Of a DNA stretch of 47,047 bases, positions 1-8,419 are shown piece after piece (the first letter of the stretch is position 1; the number at the start of each line of letters is the position of its first letter). Source of the DNA: Ilumatobacteraceae bacterium (GTDB taxonomy: Bacteria; Actinomycetota; Acidimicrobiia; Acidimicrobiales; Iamiaceae). Below the pieces are notes generated by a model. That model saw only the letters and a list, made by a program, of their open reading frames with translations, ran no database searches and was not told where the DNA came from. The position numbers and the translations under genes are program-made. The stretch is taken from positions 1 to 47,047 of the forward strand of contig JAOBWH010000035.1 of NCBI GenBank assembly GCA_025463265.1. Direction: 5' to 3'.

Positions 1-1643
1 CGGTCGACGCGAGCGCCGAGCGCATCGAGGCCGTGGTCGGCCACCGCCGGCCACCCCACCGGGCGGGAGGCGCGCCGCGCCCGGGCCCGGCGCACGAGCA
101 GGCGGACCGGGCCCACCAGCAGGATCACCGCGCCCACGGCCAGCAGGATCACGACGAGGTGGTCCTCGAGCCACTCGCCCACCGTCGGTTCGGACTTGTC
201 GTTCCCGGCGAGGGGCACGTCGGCTGTGGGGTCGAACGGGACCCAGCCGACCTCGGGGAACCACACCTCCGCCCAGGCGTGCGCGTCGCGCTGGCGGACG
301 GTGAACTGACCGGTCACCGGGTCCCGGTCGCCGGGCACGTACCCGGTGACCAGGCGGGCGGGGATGCCGTTCGCCCGGGCCAGCACCACCAGCGACGAGG
401 CGATCTGCTCGCACCAGCCCTGCTCCGCCTCGAACAGGAAGTGGTCCACCACGTCGACGCCCTCGGGAGCGAGCGGTGCGTCGAGCGAGTACTCGACCCG
501 GTCCCCCATCCAGTCCTCGATGGCCAGGACCTCGTCGTACTGCGTGGCCTCTCCAGCGGTGATCTCGAGGGCCGCCGCCCGCACCCGGTCGGTCATCACC
601 GGCTCCTGTGCGTACTGGTCCCGCACCGCAGCCGGGACGTCGCCGCTCACCGATTGCAGCCGTTCGGCGGTGAGCGCCGTCCGTCGGCTGGTGACCGAGT
701 AGGTGGCGCCGCGGCCCATGGGCGCCGACACCAGGGTGCCGTCGGGGCGCCCGCGCAGGGGCCGGTCGATCTGGACGTCGACCGCGGTGGGCACGGCGTA
801 GACCACGTCGGCGTACGGCGCCTCGATCCGGAACCGCTGCTCGACCACGTCGGAGCCTCGGGCGCCGATGTCGTCGTCGCCGAGCCGCGGGGTGTCGGGG
901 CCGGCCAGCGGGATGAACCGCTCATCGCTGCGGCTCCAGCGGCGGCCGTCCCACACGTCGTAGGTCTGGCCGCGCCAGAAGGTGGCCCGGTCGGTGTCGA
1001 CGGTCATCACGACCTCGTCGGTGAGCTCGGGGCGGCTGGTCATGTCGAGCGAGTCGCTCGACCGCAGGATCGACGAGTCCGTGACCCGCGAGCTCAGCGT
1101 GGCGCCGCGCCCGGGCTGGACCGGGTCGCCGACGTGGGGGAGCAGCACGGGCGCCAGGACGATGGCCGCCAGCACCACCATCGCCGCGACGAGCGCCCCG
1201 GACCGCATGGTGGTCGACGGGCGGGGCGACCCGCCTGGGGCCGGGGCCGCCTCGCCGGGCGCCCCGAGCGGTGTGCTCGCCTCGGTGCCCACCCGGTCGG
1301 ACAGCACGAGGACGAACGCCGCGGCGACCAGCCAGAGCAGGAGCCCCTGGCCACCGGTGGCGACGGAGCCCACGACCAGGGCGAACCGCACGAGGCCCAG
1401 CGCCGACACGAACAACAAGATCCGCGCCACGAGGCGCAGCGAGATCGAGGGCAGCCCGACCATGGCGAGCGTGCCCATGCCGAAGCCCAGCGCGTAACCG
1501 GCCCCCGGCGCGAGCTGCACGGCGAACGCGGCCTGGAAGGCCACGGCGGTGGCCACCGACACCGCCGCGGTGAGCGACCACAGCAACCAGGTCGGGCAGG
1601 ACACCCGGTCGGCGTGGGTGGTGGACGCGGTGCGCCGGCTCAT
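1..1643 (-). CDS. TgpA-type membrane transglutaminase (DUF3488 plus transglutaminase-like domain), 3' end outside window
   Basis: The frame opens at ATG 1643 and stays open to the window edge, giving 547 residues with the C-terminus missing. The first ~190 residues are rich in hydrophobic segments, as in the DUF3488 membrane domain. An extracytoplasmic region follows, then a transglutaminase core with Cys411 (GWCEQIAS), His455 (DAHAWAEVW) and Asp471 (PFDPT) in the usual triad order, then another membrane segment (VILLAVGAVILLVGPV) and an Arg-rich tail. The start overlaps the DUF58 stop as ATGA. Together with the MoxR gene this is the classic MoxR-DUF58-transglutaminase operon, thought to act on envelope proteins. 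The substrate is unknown. Family assignment is confident. Confidence 0.93.
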   Translation of the reverse strand, partial: MSRRTASTTHADRVSCPTWLLWSLTAAVSVATAVAFQAAFAVQLAPGAGYALGFGMGTLAMVGLPSISLRLVARILLFVSALGLVRFALVVGSVATGGQGLLLWLVAAAFVLVLSDRVGTEASTPLGAPGEAAPAPGGSPRPSTTMRSGALVAAMVVLAAIVLAPVLLPHVGDPVQPGRGATLSSRVTDSSILRSSDSLDMTSRPELTDEVVMTVDTDRATFWRGQTYDVWDGRRWSRSDERFIPLAGPDTPRLGDDDIGARGSDVVEQRFRIEAPYADVVYAVPTAVDVQIDRPLRGRPDGTLVSAPMGRGATYSVTSRRTALTAERLQSVSGDVPAAVRDQYAQEPVMTDRVRAAALEITAGEATQYDEVLAIEDWMGDRVEYSLDAPLAPEGVDVVDHFLFEAEQGWCEQIASSLVVLARANGIPARLVTGYVPGDRDPVTGQFTVRQRDAHAWAEVWFPEVGWVPFDPTADVPLAGNDKSEPTVGEWLEDHLVVILLAVGAVILLVGPVRLLVRRARARRASRPVGWPAVADHGLDALGARVD

Positions 1644-2596
1644 CGCCCGATCTCCACGACCGGCCAGCCGTCGGGTGGGGTCCCTGGCTGTGCTGCCACC
1701 GCCCGCGCCAGCCGGCGGCCGGCCTCGAGCGGCGTGCGGACCCGGCCCGTGACCGGTCCGGCCACCTCGGACGTGCACAAGACGAGCTCGCCACCTGCGG
1801 CCAGCACCGCCCGGGCGGCGCCGAGGGCGTACGAGGCGGCCCGCTCCTTGTCCGCGCCGAGGTCGCGCAGGTCGACCACCACGGCCTGGCCGACCGGCGC
1901 CGGCGGCTCCAGCTCCCGGACGACCAGCGTCCCGGTGCGCGCCGTCGACGGCCAGTGCACCAGGTGCGCCGGATCGCCTGGCGCGTAGGGCCGGACGGCC
2001 CGGACGAGGTCACCGCCGAGCGCGGACAGGGCCACGTGGTCCGCCCCGGTCTCCAGCGGCGCCGCCGCCGGCTGCCAGTCCACGGCGAGCGGCCGGGGCG
2101 CGATCTCCACCGGCTGGGCCAGCGGCGCCTCGATCACCCGATGCGCGGCGAGCACCCCCAGCGGTGCGGTCACCCGCACCTCGATGCGAACCAGGCGGAA
2201 CACGCCCCGGCGATCAGCCAGGTGGCCGATCGTGCCGGCGGCCGAGCCGGTGGTGCGGTGCCAGGCGCTCGACGGATCGAGGGCCCGCACCTCGCACGGT
2301 CCGACCCGCCCGCTGATGGTGACGGTGAGCGGCACCTGCTCCCCCACCGTCGCATCCCGGGGGGACACCACGGACACGCCGACCCGGCGGATGGCGACGA
2401 GCGGCCACACGATGCCGATGACCAGCACGGCCACCATCCCCGTCCACACGAGCACGAGGATCTGCCGGTCGGTGGCCGGGGGCGGGTTGGCCCCGCCGAC
2501 GATGACGACCAGGAGCAGCGCTGCGCCCAGACCCGTCAGACGGGTGCCGCCGACCCGGTCGAGGCCCGAGCGACGAGACCGCCCGATGGCGGTCAC
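1640..2596 (-). CDS. DUF58 domain protein
   Basis: 318 residues. Two hydrophobic segments near residues 20-65 are followed by a beta-rich region and the DUF58 signature around residues 205-235 (RPYAPGDPAHLVHW, then TLVVRELE). DUF58 proteins accompany MoxR AAA+ ATPases and are thought to be their partners or substrates, with a VWA-like fold in the C-terminal part. The GTG start at 2596 overlaps the MoxR stop (GTGA) and the stop overlaps the transglutaminase start (ATGA), so the three genes should be translationally coupled. The biochemical function is not established. Confidence 0.92.
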   Translation of the reverse strand: MTAIGRSRRSGLDRVGGTRLTGLGAALLLVVIVGGANPPPATDRQILVLVWTGMVAVLVIGIVWPLVAIRRVGVSVVSPRDATVGEQVPLTVTISGRVGPCEVRALDPSSAWHRTTGSAAGTIGHLADRRGVFRLVRIEVRVTAPLGVLAAHRVIEAPLAQPVEIAPRPLAVDWQPAAAPLETGADHVALSALGGDLVRAVRPYAPGDPAHLVHWPSTARTGTLVVRELEPPAPVGQAVVVDLRDLGADKERAASYALGAARAVLAAGGELVLCTSEVAGPVTGRVRTPLEAGRRLARAVAAQPGTPPDGWPVVEIGR

Positions 2597-3573
2597 GGGC
2601 GCGGGACAGGCGTCCGAGCGACGATGTCGGCCACGACGGCCGACCCGGCCCGGGTGTCGACACCGCCCCCGAGGCTGATCCGGTGGGCGAACGCCGGGCC
2701 GACGACGGCCTGCACGTCATCGGGGGTGACGTGGGCGCGGCCGGCGACGATGGCGTGGGCCCGGGCCGCCTGCAGCAGCCCGACCGAGGCCCGGGGCGAC
2801 GCGCCCACGCCGAGGTCCGGGTGGACGCGGGTCGCCTGGGCGAGGTCGAGGACGTACTCCACGAGCGGAGGCGCGCAGTACACGTGGTGCACGGTGGCGA
2901 TGGCTGCGGCGACGCGTGCCGGGTCCACCACCGGCGACAGCTCGGCGTAGACGTCGTTGCCGCCTCGGCCCGTGAGGATCTCGCGCTCGGCAGATCGGTC
3001 GGGCAGGCCCATCGACACCACGAGGGCGAACCGGTCGAGCTGGCTCTCCGGGAGCGGGAAGGTGCCGATCTGCCCGTGCGGGTTCTGGGTGGCCACGCAG
3101 AAGAAGGGGTCCGGGAGCGGGTGGGTCAGCCCGTCGACCGTGACCTGGTGCTCCTCCATCGGTTCCAGCAGCGCCGCCTGGGTCCGCGGCGACGCCCGGT
3201 TGATCTCGTCGACCAGCAAGACGTTGGCGAACAGCGGACCGGGTCGGAACGTCCAGGACCCGTCGGCCGGCGAGAACACCGAGGTGCCGGTGATGTCGGT
3301 GGGCAGCAGGTCGGGCGTGCACTGCACGCGTCCGAAGCGGCCGCCGAGGGCGGCCGCCAGGCTCTTGGCGAGGAGGGTCTTGCCCGTGCCCGGGAGGTCC
3401 TCGACGAGCAGGTGGCCGCCGGCGAGCAAAGCGACGATGCCCAGCCGCACGACGTCGTCCTTGCCCCGCACGGCCGAGGAGACCGCAGCGAACAGCCGGC
3501 CGGACGCCTCGATGGCGTCCTCGGTCTCGGCGGGGGCCGGGCCGCCGTCGGTGGGGGTGCTCACCTGGGTCAT
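2593..3573 (-). CDS. MoxR-family AAA+ ATPase
   Basis: 326 residues from ATG 3573. Walker A is GTGKT at residues 62-66 (context EDLPGTGKTLLAK) and Walker B is VLLVDEINRA. TPDLLPTDITG and ATQNPHGQIGTFPLPESQLDRF are diagnostic of MoxR ATPases. MoxR proteins are chaperone-like remodelers that work with DUF58/VWA partners. A GTG at 3663 would add 30 residues of low-complexity sequence unlike the family, so the internal ATG is preferred; an AAGG lies about 9 nt upstream of it. It is the first gene of the three-gene minus-strand operon. Confidence 0.94.
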   Translation of the reverse strand: MTQVSTPTDGGPAPAETEDAIEASGRLFAAVSSAVRGKDDVVRLGIVALLAGGHLLVEDLPGTGKTLLAKSLAAALGGRFGRVQCTPDLLPTDITGTSVFSPADGSWTFRPGPLFANVLLVDEINRASPRTQAALLEPMEEHQVTVDGLTHPLPDPFFCVATQNPHGQIGTFPLPESQLDRFALVVSMGLPDRSAEREILTGRGGNDVYAELSPVVDPARVAAAIATVHHVYCAPPLVEYVLDLAQATRVHPDLGVGASPRASVGLLQAARAHAIVAGRAHVTPDDVQAVVGPAFAHRISLGGGVDTRAGSAVVADIVARTPVPRP

Positions 3574-3669
3574 GTGGGCGAAGCCTTGCAGCTTCTGCCT
3601 GGAGACGGGAGCCGGGCATCGCCGAGGCAGTCCGACGCCCCCGAGTCGAACTCGCCGAAGCACCTCGGC

Positions 3670-4701
3670 TCAACCCGGTTGCTGCGGTCCCCAGTCGAAC
3701 CCGACCTCGAGCGGCTCGAAGGTGCTCAGCGGGTCGCCGTCCGCACCGACGAAGCGATCCCCCCGGAGCGTGTGGGACGTCGCGGCGAGCTCGACGTCGT
3801 CGCCGGACCGGTACGCCACCCGGTCGACCAGCTCGTCGTCGCAGGCGCCGGCGCGGCAGGCGTCGGTGAGCCCGGCGGACTCGAGGAACGCCTCCCAGAT
3901 CCGGCCGTCCTGGCCGCCGCCGCTGGCCGGGGCGGTGTCGTCGAGGACGAGGTTCGTGTGGCCGGCGACGATCACGGCGCGGCCCGCTGCGTGCTCGGCG
4001 ATGTGGGTCGCGAGCTGCTCGAAGTCCACCGCCTGCAGCTGCTGGTCCCGGTGGTTGGTCCCCGACTCGGCGTTGATGTTGTAGATCGCCACCTCGGCGC
4101 CGTTCGGCAGGGTCAGCTCGGTGACCTGGAAGCCCTTCATGGCCAGGCAGTCGGCCTTGCCCCCATCGTCTTGGCTGAACCCGCCGAAGCAACCGGTCCA
4201 CGGGACCCGCTCATCGCCATCGACCGGCAGGTCGGCCAGGATGCCGAGGCCGTCGCCGAGCTCCAGGTCCGGCCGCTCGGCGAGGTCGACCCCCACCTCC
4301 GCGGGGCCGGGGTGCTGCGGCGACTGGTACTCGTGGTTGGCCTGGGCCCGCAGCCGTCCGTGGTAGTTCACGAAGTCGAACCCGGAGGCCAGGCCCTCGG
4401 GCTTCCACCAGTCGTAGTCCTCCTGGGTGAGGACCAGCTCGAAGTCGTTGAGGAGGGGGCTGATCTGGGGCAGGTCGACATCGGGGTGGCCCTCGTTGAT
4501 CTCCACCGGCAGGCCACCGACGTTGTAGGTGAGCAGGCGGAACGAGCCCCCGTCGGGGTTCTCGGCGATGTCGATGGTGGTGGGCACACCATCGGCGGCG
4601 AGGTGCGACTCCGAGCCGCTGCACGCCGTCAGGGCCGCGAGCAGGCCGGCGGCGAGGACGGCGACCGCCCGGGCGGGTGAGCGTGGGGATGAGCGGAGCA
4701 T
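3670..4701 (-). CDS. Lipoprotein of the endonuclease/exonuclease/phosphatase (EEP) fold
   Basis: 343 residues with a signal peptide and lipobox (LTAC, Cys27), so it is probably membrane-anchored outside the cell. EEP-like motifs are LTYNVGGLP near residue 57, VLTQEDYDWW and IYNINAESG. The position of the usual GDxN motif reads AGHTNL, which replaces the metal-site Asp with His. The C-terminal SDH motif is not visible; the protein ends GFDWGPQQPG. It may be a divergent phosphodiesterase or sphingomyelinase-like enzyme, or have lost activity. AGGAGG lies just upstream; GTG 4704 is an alternative start. It lies upstream of the MoxR gene on the same strand, separated by about 100 bp. Confidence 0.75.
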   Translation of the reverse strand: MLRSSPRSPARAVAVLAAGLLAALTACSGSESHLAADGVPTTIDIAENPDGGSFRLLTYNVGGLPVEINEGHPDVDLPQISPLLNDFELVLTQEDYDWWKPEGLASGFDFVNYHGRLRAQANHEYQSPQHPGPAEVGVDLAERPDLELGDGLGILADLPVDGDERVPWTGCFGGFSQDDGGKADCLAMKGFQVTELTLPNGAEVAIYNINAESGTNHRDQQLQAVDFEQLATHIAEHAAGRAVIVAGHTNLVLDDTAPASGGGQDGRIWEAFLESAGLTDACRAGACDDELVDRVAYRSGDDVELAATSHTLRGDRFVGADGDPLSTFEPLEVGFDWGPQQPG

Positions 4702-4796
4702 CACCCTCCTATCGGCGGGTGCGACCCTCTGGTTGAGCTGCGCGTCCCGCCGTCGCCGACGCCTGCGTCAGTGGCGGACCCGTCCGTCGATGTCGC

Positions 4797-4958
4797 TCAG
4801 TCCGAGCTGCGTCGGTCCCTCGGCCCGGATGATGGGAGGTCGCCCGAGCGTCGGAGCTCTTCGGCCGCCTGGAGGCGCGACCCGCGCCGGCGGATCTGCA
4901 CCACCGCGATCACCGCCACCACGACGAGCACCAGCACGATGTCCACCCGGCCCAGCAT
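4797..4958 (-). CDS. Small single-span membrane protein, unknown function
   Basis: 53 residues from ATG 4958. One hydrophobic helix (IVLVLVVVAVIAVVQI, residues 7-22) is followed by a basic cluster (RRRGSR) and a charged tail rich in Arg, Ser and Asp. The layout predicts an N-out, cytoplasmic-tail bitopic peptide. A weak AGGG lies about 4 nt upstream. It sits alone between the EEP lipoprotein gene and the divergent FGGY kinase. The hydrophobic-basic-charged pattern supports a real gene, but no family was recognised. Confidence 0.45.
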   Translation of the reverse strand: MLGRVDIVLVLVVVAVIAVVQIRRRGSRLQAAEELRRSGDLPSSGPRDRRSSD

Positions 4959-5019
4959 CGCGCCCTGGCCGGGCTGATCACTAACGTGCCGACGCACGCT
5001 CTGGGAGGATGAGGACCAC

Positions 5020-6558
5020 ATGGGAACCGAGCACGTCCTGGCCATCGATCTGGGAACCGGCGGGCCGAAGGCGGCGCTGGTGACGCCCGAGGGACGCATC
5101 ACCGCCCACGAGTTCGAACCCACCCCCCTGGAGCTGCTGGGCGACGGTGGCGCCGAGCAGGACCCCGACGGCTGGTGGGAGGCCATCACCATCGCGGTCC
5201 GCCGCCTCCTCGACGGCGGTCACGTCGCCCCCGAGGACGTGGTCGCCGTCGCCGTCACCAGCCAGTGGTCGGGCACGGTCGCCGTCGACGCCGGAGGCAG
5301 GCACCTCCACCCCGCGGTGATCTGGATGGACTCCCGCGGCGCCCCCTACGTCGAGGAGCTCGTGACCGGCCGGGTCAACGTCGCCGGCTACGACGCCTTC
5401 CGCCTGAAGGCCTGGATCCAGAAGACCGGGGGCATCCCGAGTCACTCGGGCAAGGACCCGATCGGCCACATCCTCTGGCTGCGCCACCACGAGCCCGAGG
5501 TGTACCGGGCGACGGCCACGTTCCTCGAGCCCTGCGACTACCTCAACGCCCGCCTCACCGGTCGCATCTGCGCGTCGTTCGATTCGATCACCGCTCACTG
5601 GATGACCGACAACCGCGACCTCACCGACGTCCGCTACGACCCGCAGCTCCTCGCCTGGTGCGGGCTCACCGAGTCGCAGCTCCCCGAGCTGGTCCCGTCG
5701 GCCTCCGTGGTGGGCACGGTGCTGCCCGCCGTCGCCGAGGAGTGGGGCCTGACCCCCGCCACCAAGGTGGTCACCGCGACCGGCGACGTGCACTCCGCGG
5801 TGGTCGGCTCCGGCGCGCTCGGCGACTACGAGGGCCACCTCTACATGGGCACCAGCTCGTGGCTGTCGTGCCACCTGCCCACCAAGCGAACCGATCTGCT
5901 GAACAACCAGGCCGCGCTGCCCTCCGCCGTGCCCGGCCGCTACTTCCTCGCCAACGAGCACGAGGTCGGCGGCGGCGCGCTGCTGTGGCTGCGCGACCAG
6001 GCCGAGATGATCCGCGACGTCGACGAGGCCAACGAGCTGGCCGAGGCGGTGCCGCCCGGTTCCGGTCGGGTCATCTTCACGCCGTGGCTCAACGGCGAGC
6101 GCACGCCCGTGGACGACCACACGATCCGCGGCGGCTGGAACAACGTGTCGCTGACCACCACCCGGTCCGAGCTGGTCCGGTCGGTGTTCGAGGGCGTGGC
6201 GTACAACAGCCGCTGGCTGCTCGACACCGTGGAGCGCTTCATCAAGCGCCCGCTCGACGGGCTGAACTTCATCGGCGGCGGCGCCCGCTCGGACCTGTGG
6301 TGCCAGATGCACGCCGATGTCTGCGACCGCGTGATCCGCCGCGTCACCGAGCCCCAGCACGCCAACACCCGCGGCGCCGCCTTCGTGGCCTGGCTCGCCC
6401 TCGGTCGCCAGTCGCTCGAGGAGCTGAACCGGGCCGTGACGATCGAGCGGGAGTTCCACCCGAGCGCCGAGGGGCGTGCGGCCTACGCGCCGCTGTACAA
6501 GGAGTTCACCAAGCTCTACAAGGCTCACAAGCTGATCCACGCTCGCCTCAACGGCTGA
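5020..6558 (+). CDS. FGGY-family carbohydrate kinase (xylulokinase-like)
   Basis: 512 residues, normal for the family. The N-terminal phosphate-binding motif is LAIDLGTGGPKAAL (residues 7-20). AEQDPDGWWEA is the usual FGGY segment, and WMDSRGAP follows. The C-terminal half has LNGERTPVDD with the likely catalytic Asp and the GGGARSDLWCQ/ADVCDRVI adenosine-binding block. The enzyme would phosphorylate a pentulose or related polyol with ATP in the cytoplasm. The sugar cannot be decided and there is no neighbouring isomerase or transporter. GGGAGG about 12 nt upstream supports ATG 5020; the ATG 11 nt earlier is out of frame. Confidence 0.9.
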   Translation: MGTEHVLAIDLGTGGPKAALVTPEGRITAHEFEPTPLELLGDGGAEQDPDGWWEAITIAVRRLLDGGHVAPEDVVAVAVTSQWSGTVAVDAGGRHLHPAVIWMDSRGAPYVEELVTGRVNVAGYDAFRLKAWIQKTGGIPSHSGKDPIGHILWLRHHEPEVYRATATFLEPCDYLNARLTGRICASFDSITAHWMTDNRDLTDVRYDPQLLAWCGLTESQLPELVPSASVVGTVLPAVAEEWGLTPATKVVTATGDVHSAVVGSGALGDYEGHLYMGTSSWLSCHLPTKRTDLLNNQAALPSAVPGRYFLANEHEVGGGALLWLRDQAEMIRDVDEANELAEAVPPGSGRVIFTPWLNGERTPVDDHTIRGGWNNVSLTTTRSELVRSVFEGVAYNSRWLLDTVERFIKRPLDGLNFIGGGARSDLWCQMHADVCDRVIRRVTEPQHANTRGAAFVAWLALGRQSLEELNRAVTIEREFHPSAEGRAAYAPLYKEFTKLYKAHKLIHARLNG

Positions 6559-6570
6559 GCGGACGCGCCG

Positions 6571-6576
6571 TAACCT
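6571..6576 (+). promoter_or_regulatory. -10 hexamer of a leaderless promoter for the DinB-like gene
   Basis: TAACCT ends 6 nt before ATG 6583 and there is no Shine-Dalgarno site, so transcription probably begins at the start codon. Confidence 0.5.
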
Positions 6577-6582
6577 GGGCCG

Positions 6583-7317
6583 ATGGCTCGATCCGTGACC
6601 GGTGACGAACTGCGCGAGGCGACCATCGAGCGTGCCGACGCATCGGGTGCCACGTTTCGCGACGTCGACCTCTCCGGCATCCGGATGCGCGGCGTGTACC
6701 TGGTGGACGCCGACATCGACGGCGACATCGAGGGCCTCACGATCAACGGCGTCGACGTCGAACCGCTGATCCAGGCCGAGCTCGACCGCCGCCACCCGGA
6801 GCGGGCCGCCCGGACCGCCGCCGATCCCGAGGAGCTGCGAGCGGGGTGGGCCGCCCTCGAGGCGATGTGGGCGCCGACCATGGCTCGGGCCGCCGCCCTC
6901 CCGCCGGGCGCGGTGGACCGGTCGGTGGACGGCGAGTGGTCCTTCGCCCAGACCCTGCGCCACCTCGTGATGGCCACCGACAGCTGGTTCGGCGTGGGGA
7001 TCCAGGGGCGAGCCGACGCCTGGCATCCGCTCGGCATGCCGTTCTGGGAGTGGACCGACCAGGCACGGGCCGCCGGACTGCTGGTCGACACCACCCCGCC
7101 CTACGGCGAGGTCGTCGCCGCCCGGGAGGGTCGTGTGGCCATGGTCCGGGACTACCTCGCCACCGCCACCGCCGAGGACCTGGCCATCCCCAACGACGGC
7201 CCGCCGTGGGCCGACTCCTCGGTGACCGCCCTCGACTGCATCCACGTGATCGCCAACGAGGAGTGGCTGCACCACCGCTACGCCACCCGCGACCTCGACC
7301 TCCTCGCCCTGGACTGA
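6583..7317 (+). CDS. DinB-superfamily protein with N-terminal pentapeptide-like segment
   Basis: 244 residues. Residues 8-50 show a short pentapeptide-repeat-like run (LREATIERADASGATF, then DLSGIRMRGVYL). A linker INGVDVEPLIQAELDRRHPER follows, then a DinB four-helix domain. Likely metal ligands are the His in LRHLVMATDSW and the His pair in EEWLHHRYATRDL. DinB proteins are metal-dependent thiol-transferase-like enzymes, several using mycothiol in actinobacteria. The substrate is not known. No ribosome site is present, in keeping with the leaderless -10 just upstream. It appears to be a single-gene unit. Confidence 0.8.
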   Translation: MARSVTGDELREATIERADASGATFRDVDLSGIRMRGVYLVDADIDGDIEGLTINGVDVEPLIQAELDRRHPERAARTAADPEELRAGWAALEAMWAPTMARAAALPPGAVDRSVDGEWSFAQTLRHLVMATDSWFGVGIQGRADAWHPLGMPFWEWTDQARAAGLLVDTTPPYGEVVAAREGRVAMVRDYLATATAEDLAIPNDGPPWADSSVTALDCIHVIANEEWLHHRYATRDLDLLALD

Positions 7318-7374
7318 CCGGTCCACGACCGAGCCCGGGCTCAGCGTTGCTGCCACCGGCCTCCGTAATCAGTG

Positions 7375-7409
7375 GTAGCATACTGATACGATCTGTAGCG
7401 GATCAATAC
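7375..7409 (+). promoter_or_regulatory. Tandem operator-like sites before the toxin-antitoxin pair
   Basis: Two 15-bp elements with GTA and TAC ends (7375-7389 and 7395-7409) sit exactly 20 bp apart. The first is a dyad GTA-N-CA-N3-TG-N-TAC; the second keeps only the outer GTA/TAC. The region is locally AT-rich and ends just before an AGGAGG ribosome site. Spacing of about two helical turns suits cooperative binding of an antitoxin. A separate GAGCCC-GGGCTC palindrome at 7331-7342 may end upstream transcription. Confidence 0.5.
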
Positions 7410-7420
7410 CAGGAGGAACC

Positions 7421-7795
7421 GTGGCTGCTGACACCCCCACCCGCGTGGCGATCGACCTGATGGAGGCCGCCGCGCTCGAGGGTTCGCTCGAGCAGCGTTC
7501 GGCCAAGGGGCAGATCGACTACTGGGCCCGCATCGGACAGAAGGTGACCCGACGCGACACGGCGTCGCGACGCCGCATCGAACGCTGCCTCGGGGGCGAT
7601 CTGCCCTGGTCCGCTCTGCGCCCGGCCGAGCGGCGCGTCGCCAACGCCGAGCTCGATCTCGCGATCGAGGAGGCGGCCGATCAGGTGTCGCTCGGCGGGG
7701 TGGCGGCGGTCGCGGGCATCGTGACCGTGGCGCTCGACGACCAAGGGCGTCTCTGCGAGTTCCACCCCGATGGCAGCGTCACGCTGCTTCCGTGA
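7421..7795 (+). CDS. ParD-like antitoxin (PF11903-like)
   Basis: 124 residues from GTG 7421, preceded by a strong AGGAGG. The first 60 residues (PTRVAIDLMEAAALEGSLEQRSA, then KGQIDYWARIGQKV) match what I recall of the ParD-like antitoxin family, in which a ribbon-helix-helix-type head precedes a conserved WARIG segment. The C-terminal third includes VALDDQGRLCEFHPDGSV, a short beta segment. The stop overlaps the next start as GTGA, so it is co-translated with the zeta-type kinase. It is expected to neutralise the kinase and repress the promoter through the tandem sites upstream. Confidence 0.78.
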   Translation: MAADTPTRVAIDLMEAAALEGSLEQRSAKGQIDYWARIGQKVTRRDTASRRRIERCLGGDLPWSALRPAERRVANAELDLAIEEAADQVSLGGVAAVAGIVTVALDDQGRLCEFHPDGSVTLLP

Positions 7796-8376
7796 CCCGT
7801 CTCGATCTGGTCGTCGGCCCGAACGGCGCCGGCAAGACGTCGTTCGTCACCAGCGTGCTCCGGCCCGTCCACCCCGGCGCCCCGTTCGTCAACGCCGACG
7901 AGATCGCCAAGGCCCGCTGGCCCGGCGACGAGGAGGCCCACGCCTACGACGCATCCCGGGCCGCGAGCGATGCGCGCGCTGCGCTCATCGGCCAGCGCCG
8001 AGCCTTTATCGCCGAGACGGTCTGCTCCCACCCCTCGAAGCTGGACCTGATCGACGACGCCCAAGCGTCTGGATACGACGTCGCCCTCCACGTGGTGCTC
8101 GTCCCCCTGGAACTCGCGAAGGCACGCGTCATCCACCGGGTGGCCGCCGGCGGGCACTCCGTCCCGGTCGAGAAGATCACCGCTCGATTCGACCGGCTGT
8201 GGGTCATCGTCGCGGAGGCGATCGACCGATGCGACACCGCGTCGTGCTGGGACAACTCCCGCTTCGACGGCCCCTCCAACGTCGCCGCCTTCACCAGTGG
8301 CGAGGTCGACCGGGCGCCGAAGTGGCCAAGCTGGGCGTCCAAGGCCCTCACCCAACGGTGGCCCGCCGAGCCCTGA
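7792..8376 (+). CDS. Zeta-toxin-family P-loop kinase
   Basis: 194 residues from a GTG inside the antitoxin stop. Walker A is GPNGAGKTSF (residues 9-18). FVNADEIAKARWPGDEEAHAYDASRAA is the zeta-toxin substrate-side segment, and FIAETVCSHPSKLDLIDDA is the typical middle motif. Arg-rich RVIHRVAAGGHSVP and KITARFDRLW follow, as in zeta and related kinases that phosphorylate UDP-N-acetylglucosamine. Pairing with a ParD-like rather than an epsilon antitoxin is the notable point. It could also act on another small molecule. Length and motifs look intact. Confidence 0.85.
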   Translation: MTRLDLVVGPNGAGKTSFVTSVLRPVHPGAPFVNADEIAKARWPGDEEAHAYDASRAASDARAALIGQRRAFIAETVCSHPSKLDLIDDAQASGYDVALHVVLVPLELAKARVIHRVAAGGHSVPVEKITARFDRLWVIVAEAIDRCDTASCWDNSRFDGPSNVAAFTSGEVDRAPKWPSWASKALTQRWPAEP

Positions 8377-8419
8377 CCTGCCACCTCAAGAGCCCGTGGG
8401 GCCCTGCCGATGAGAGGGG

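Noticed and set aside
33-1988. A 651-codon open frame on the plus strand
   Set aside because: Antisense to the transglutaminase and DUF58 genes; the minus frame has the catalytic triad.
4981-7356. A 791-codon open frame on the minus strand
   Set aside because: Antisense to the FGGY kinase and DinB genes; composition typical of a shadow frame.
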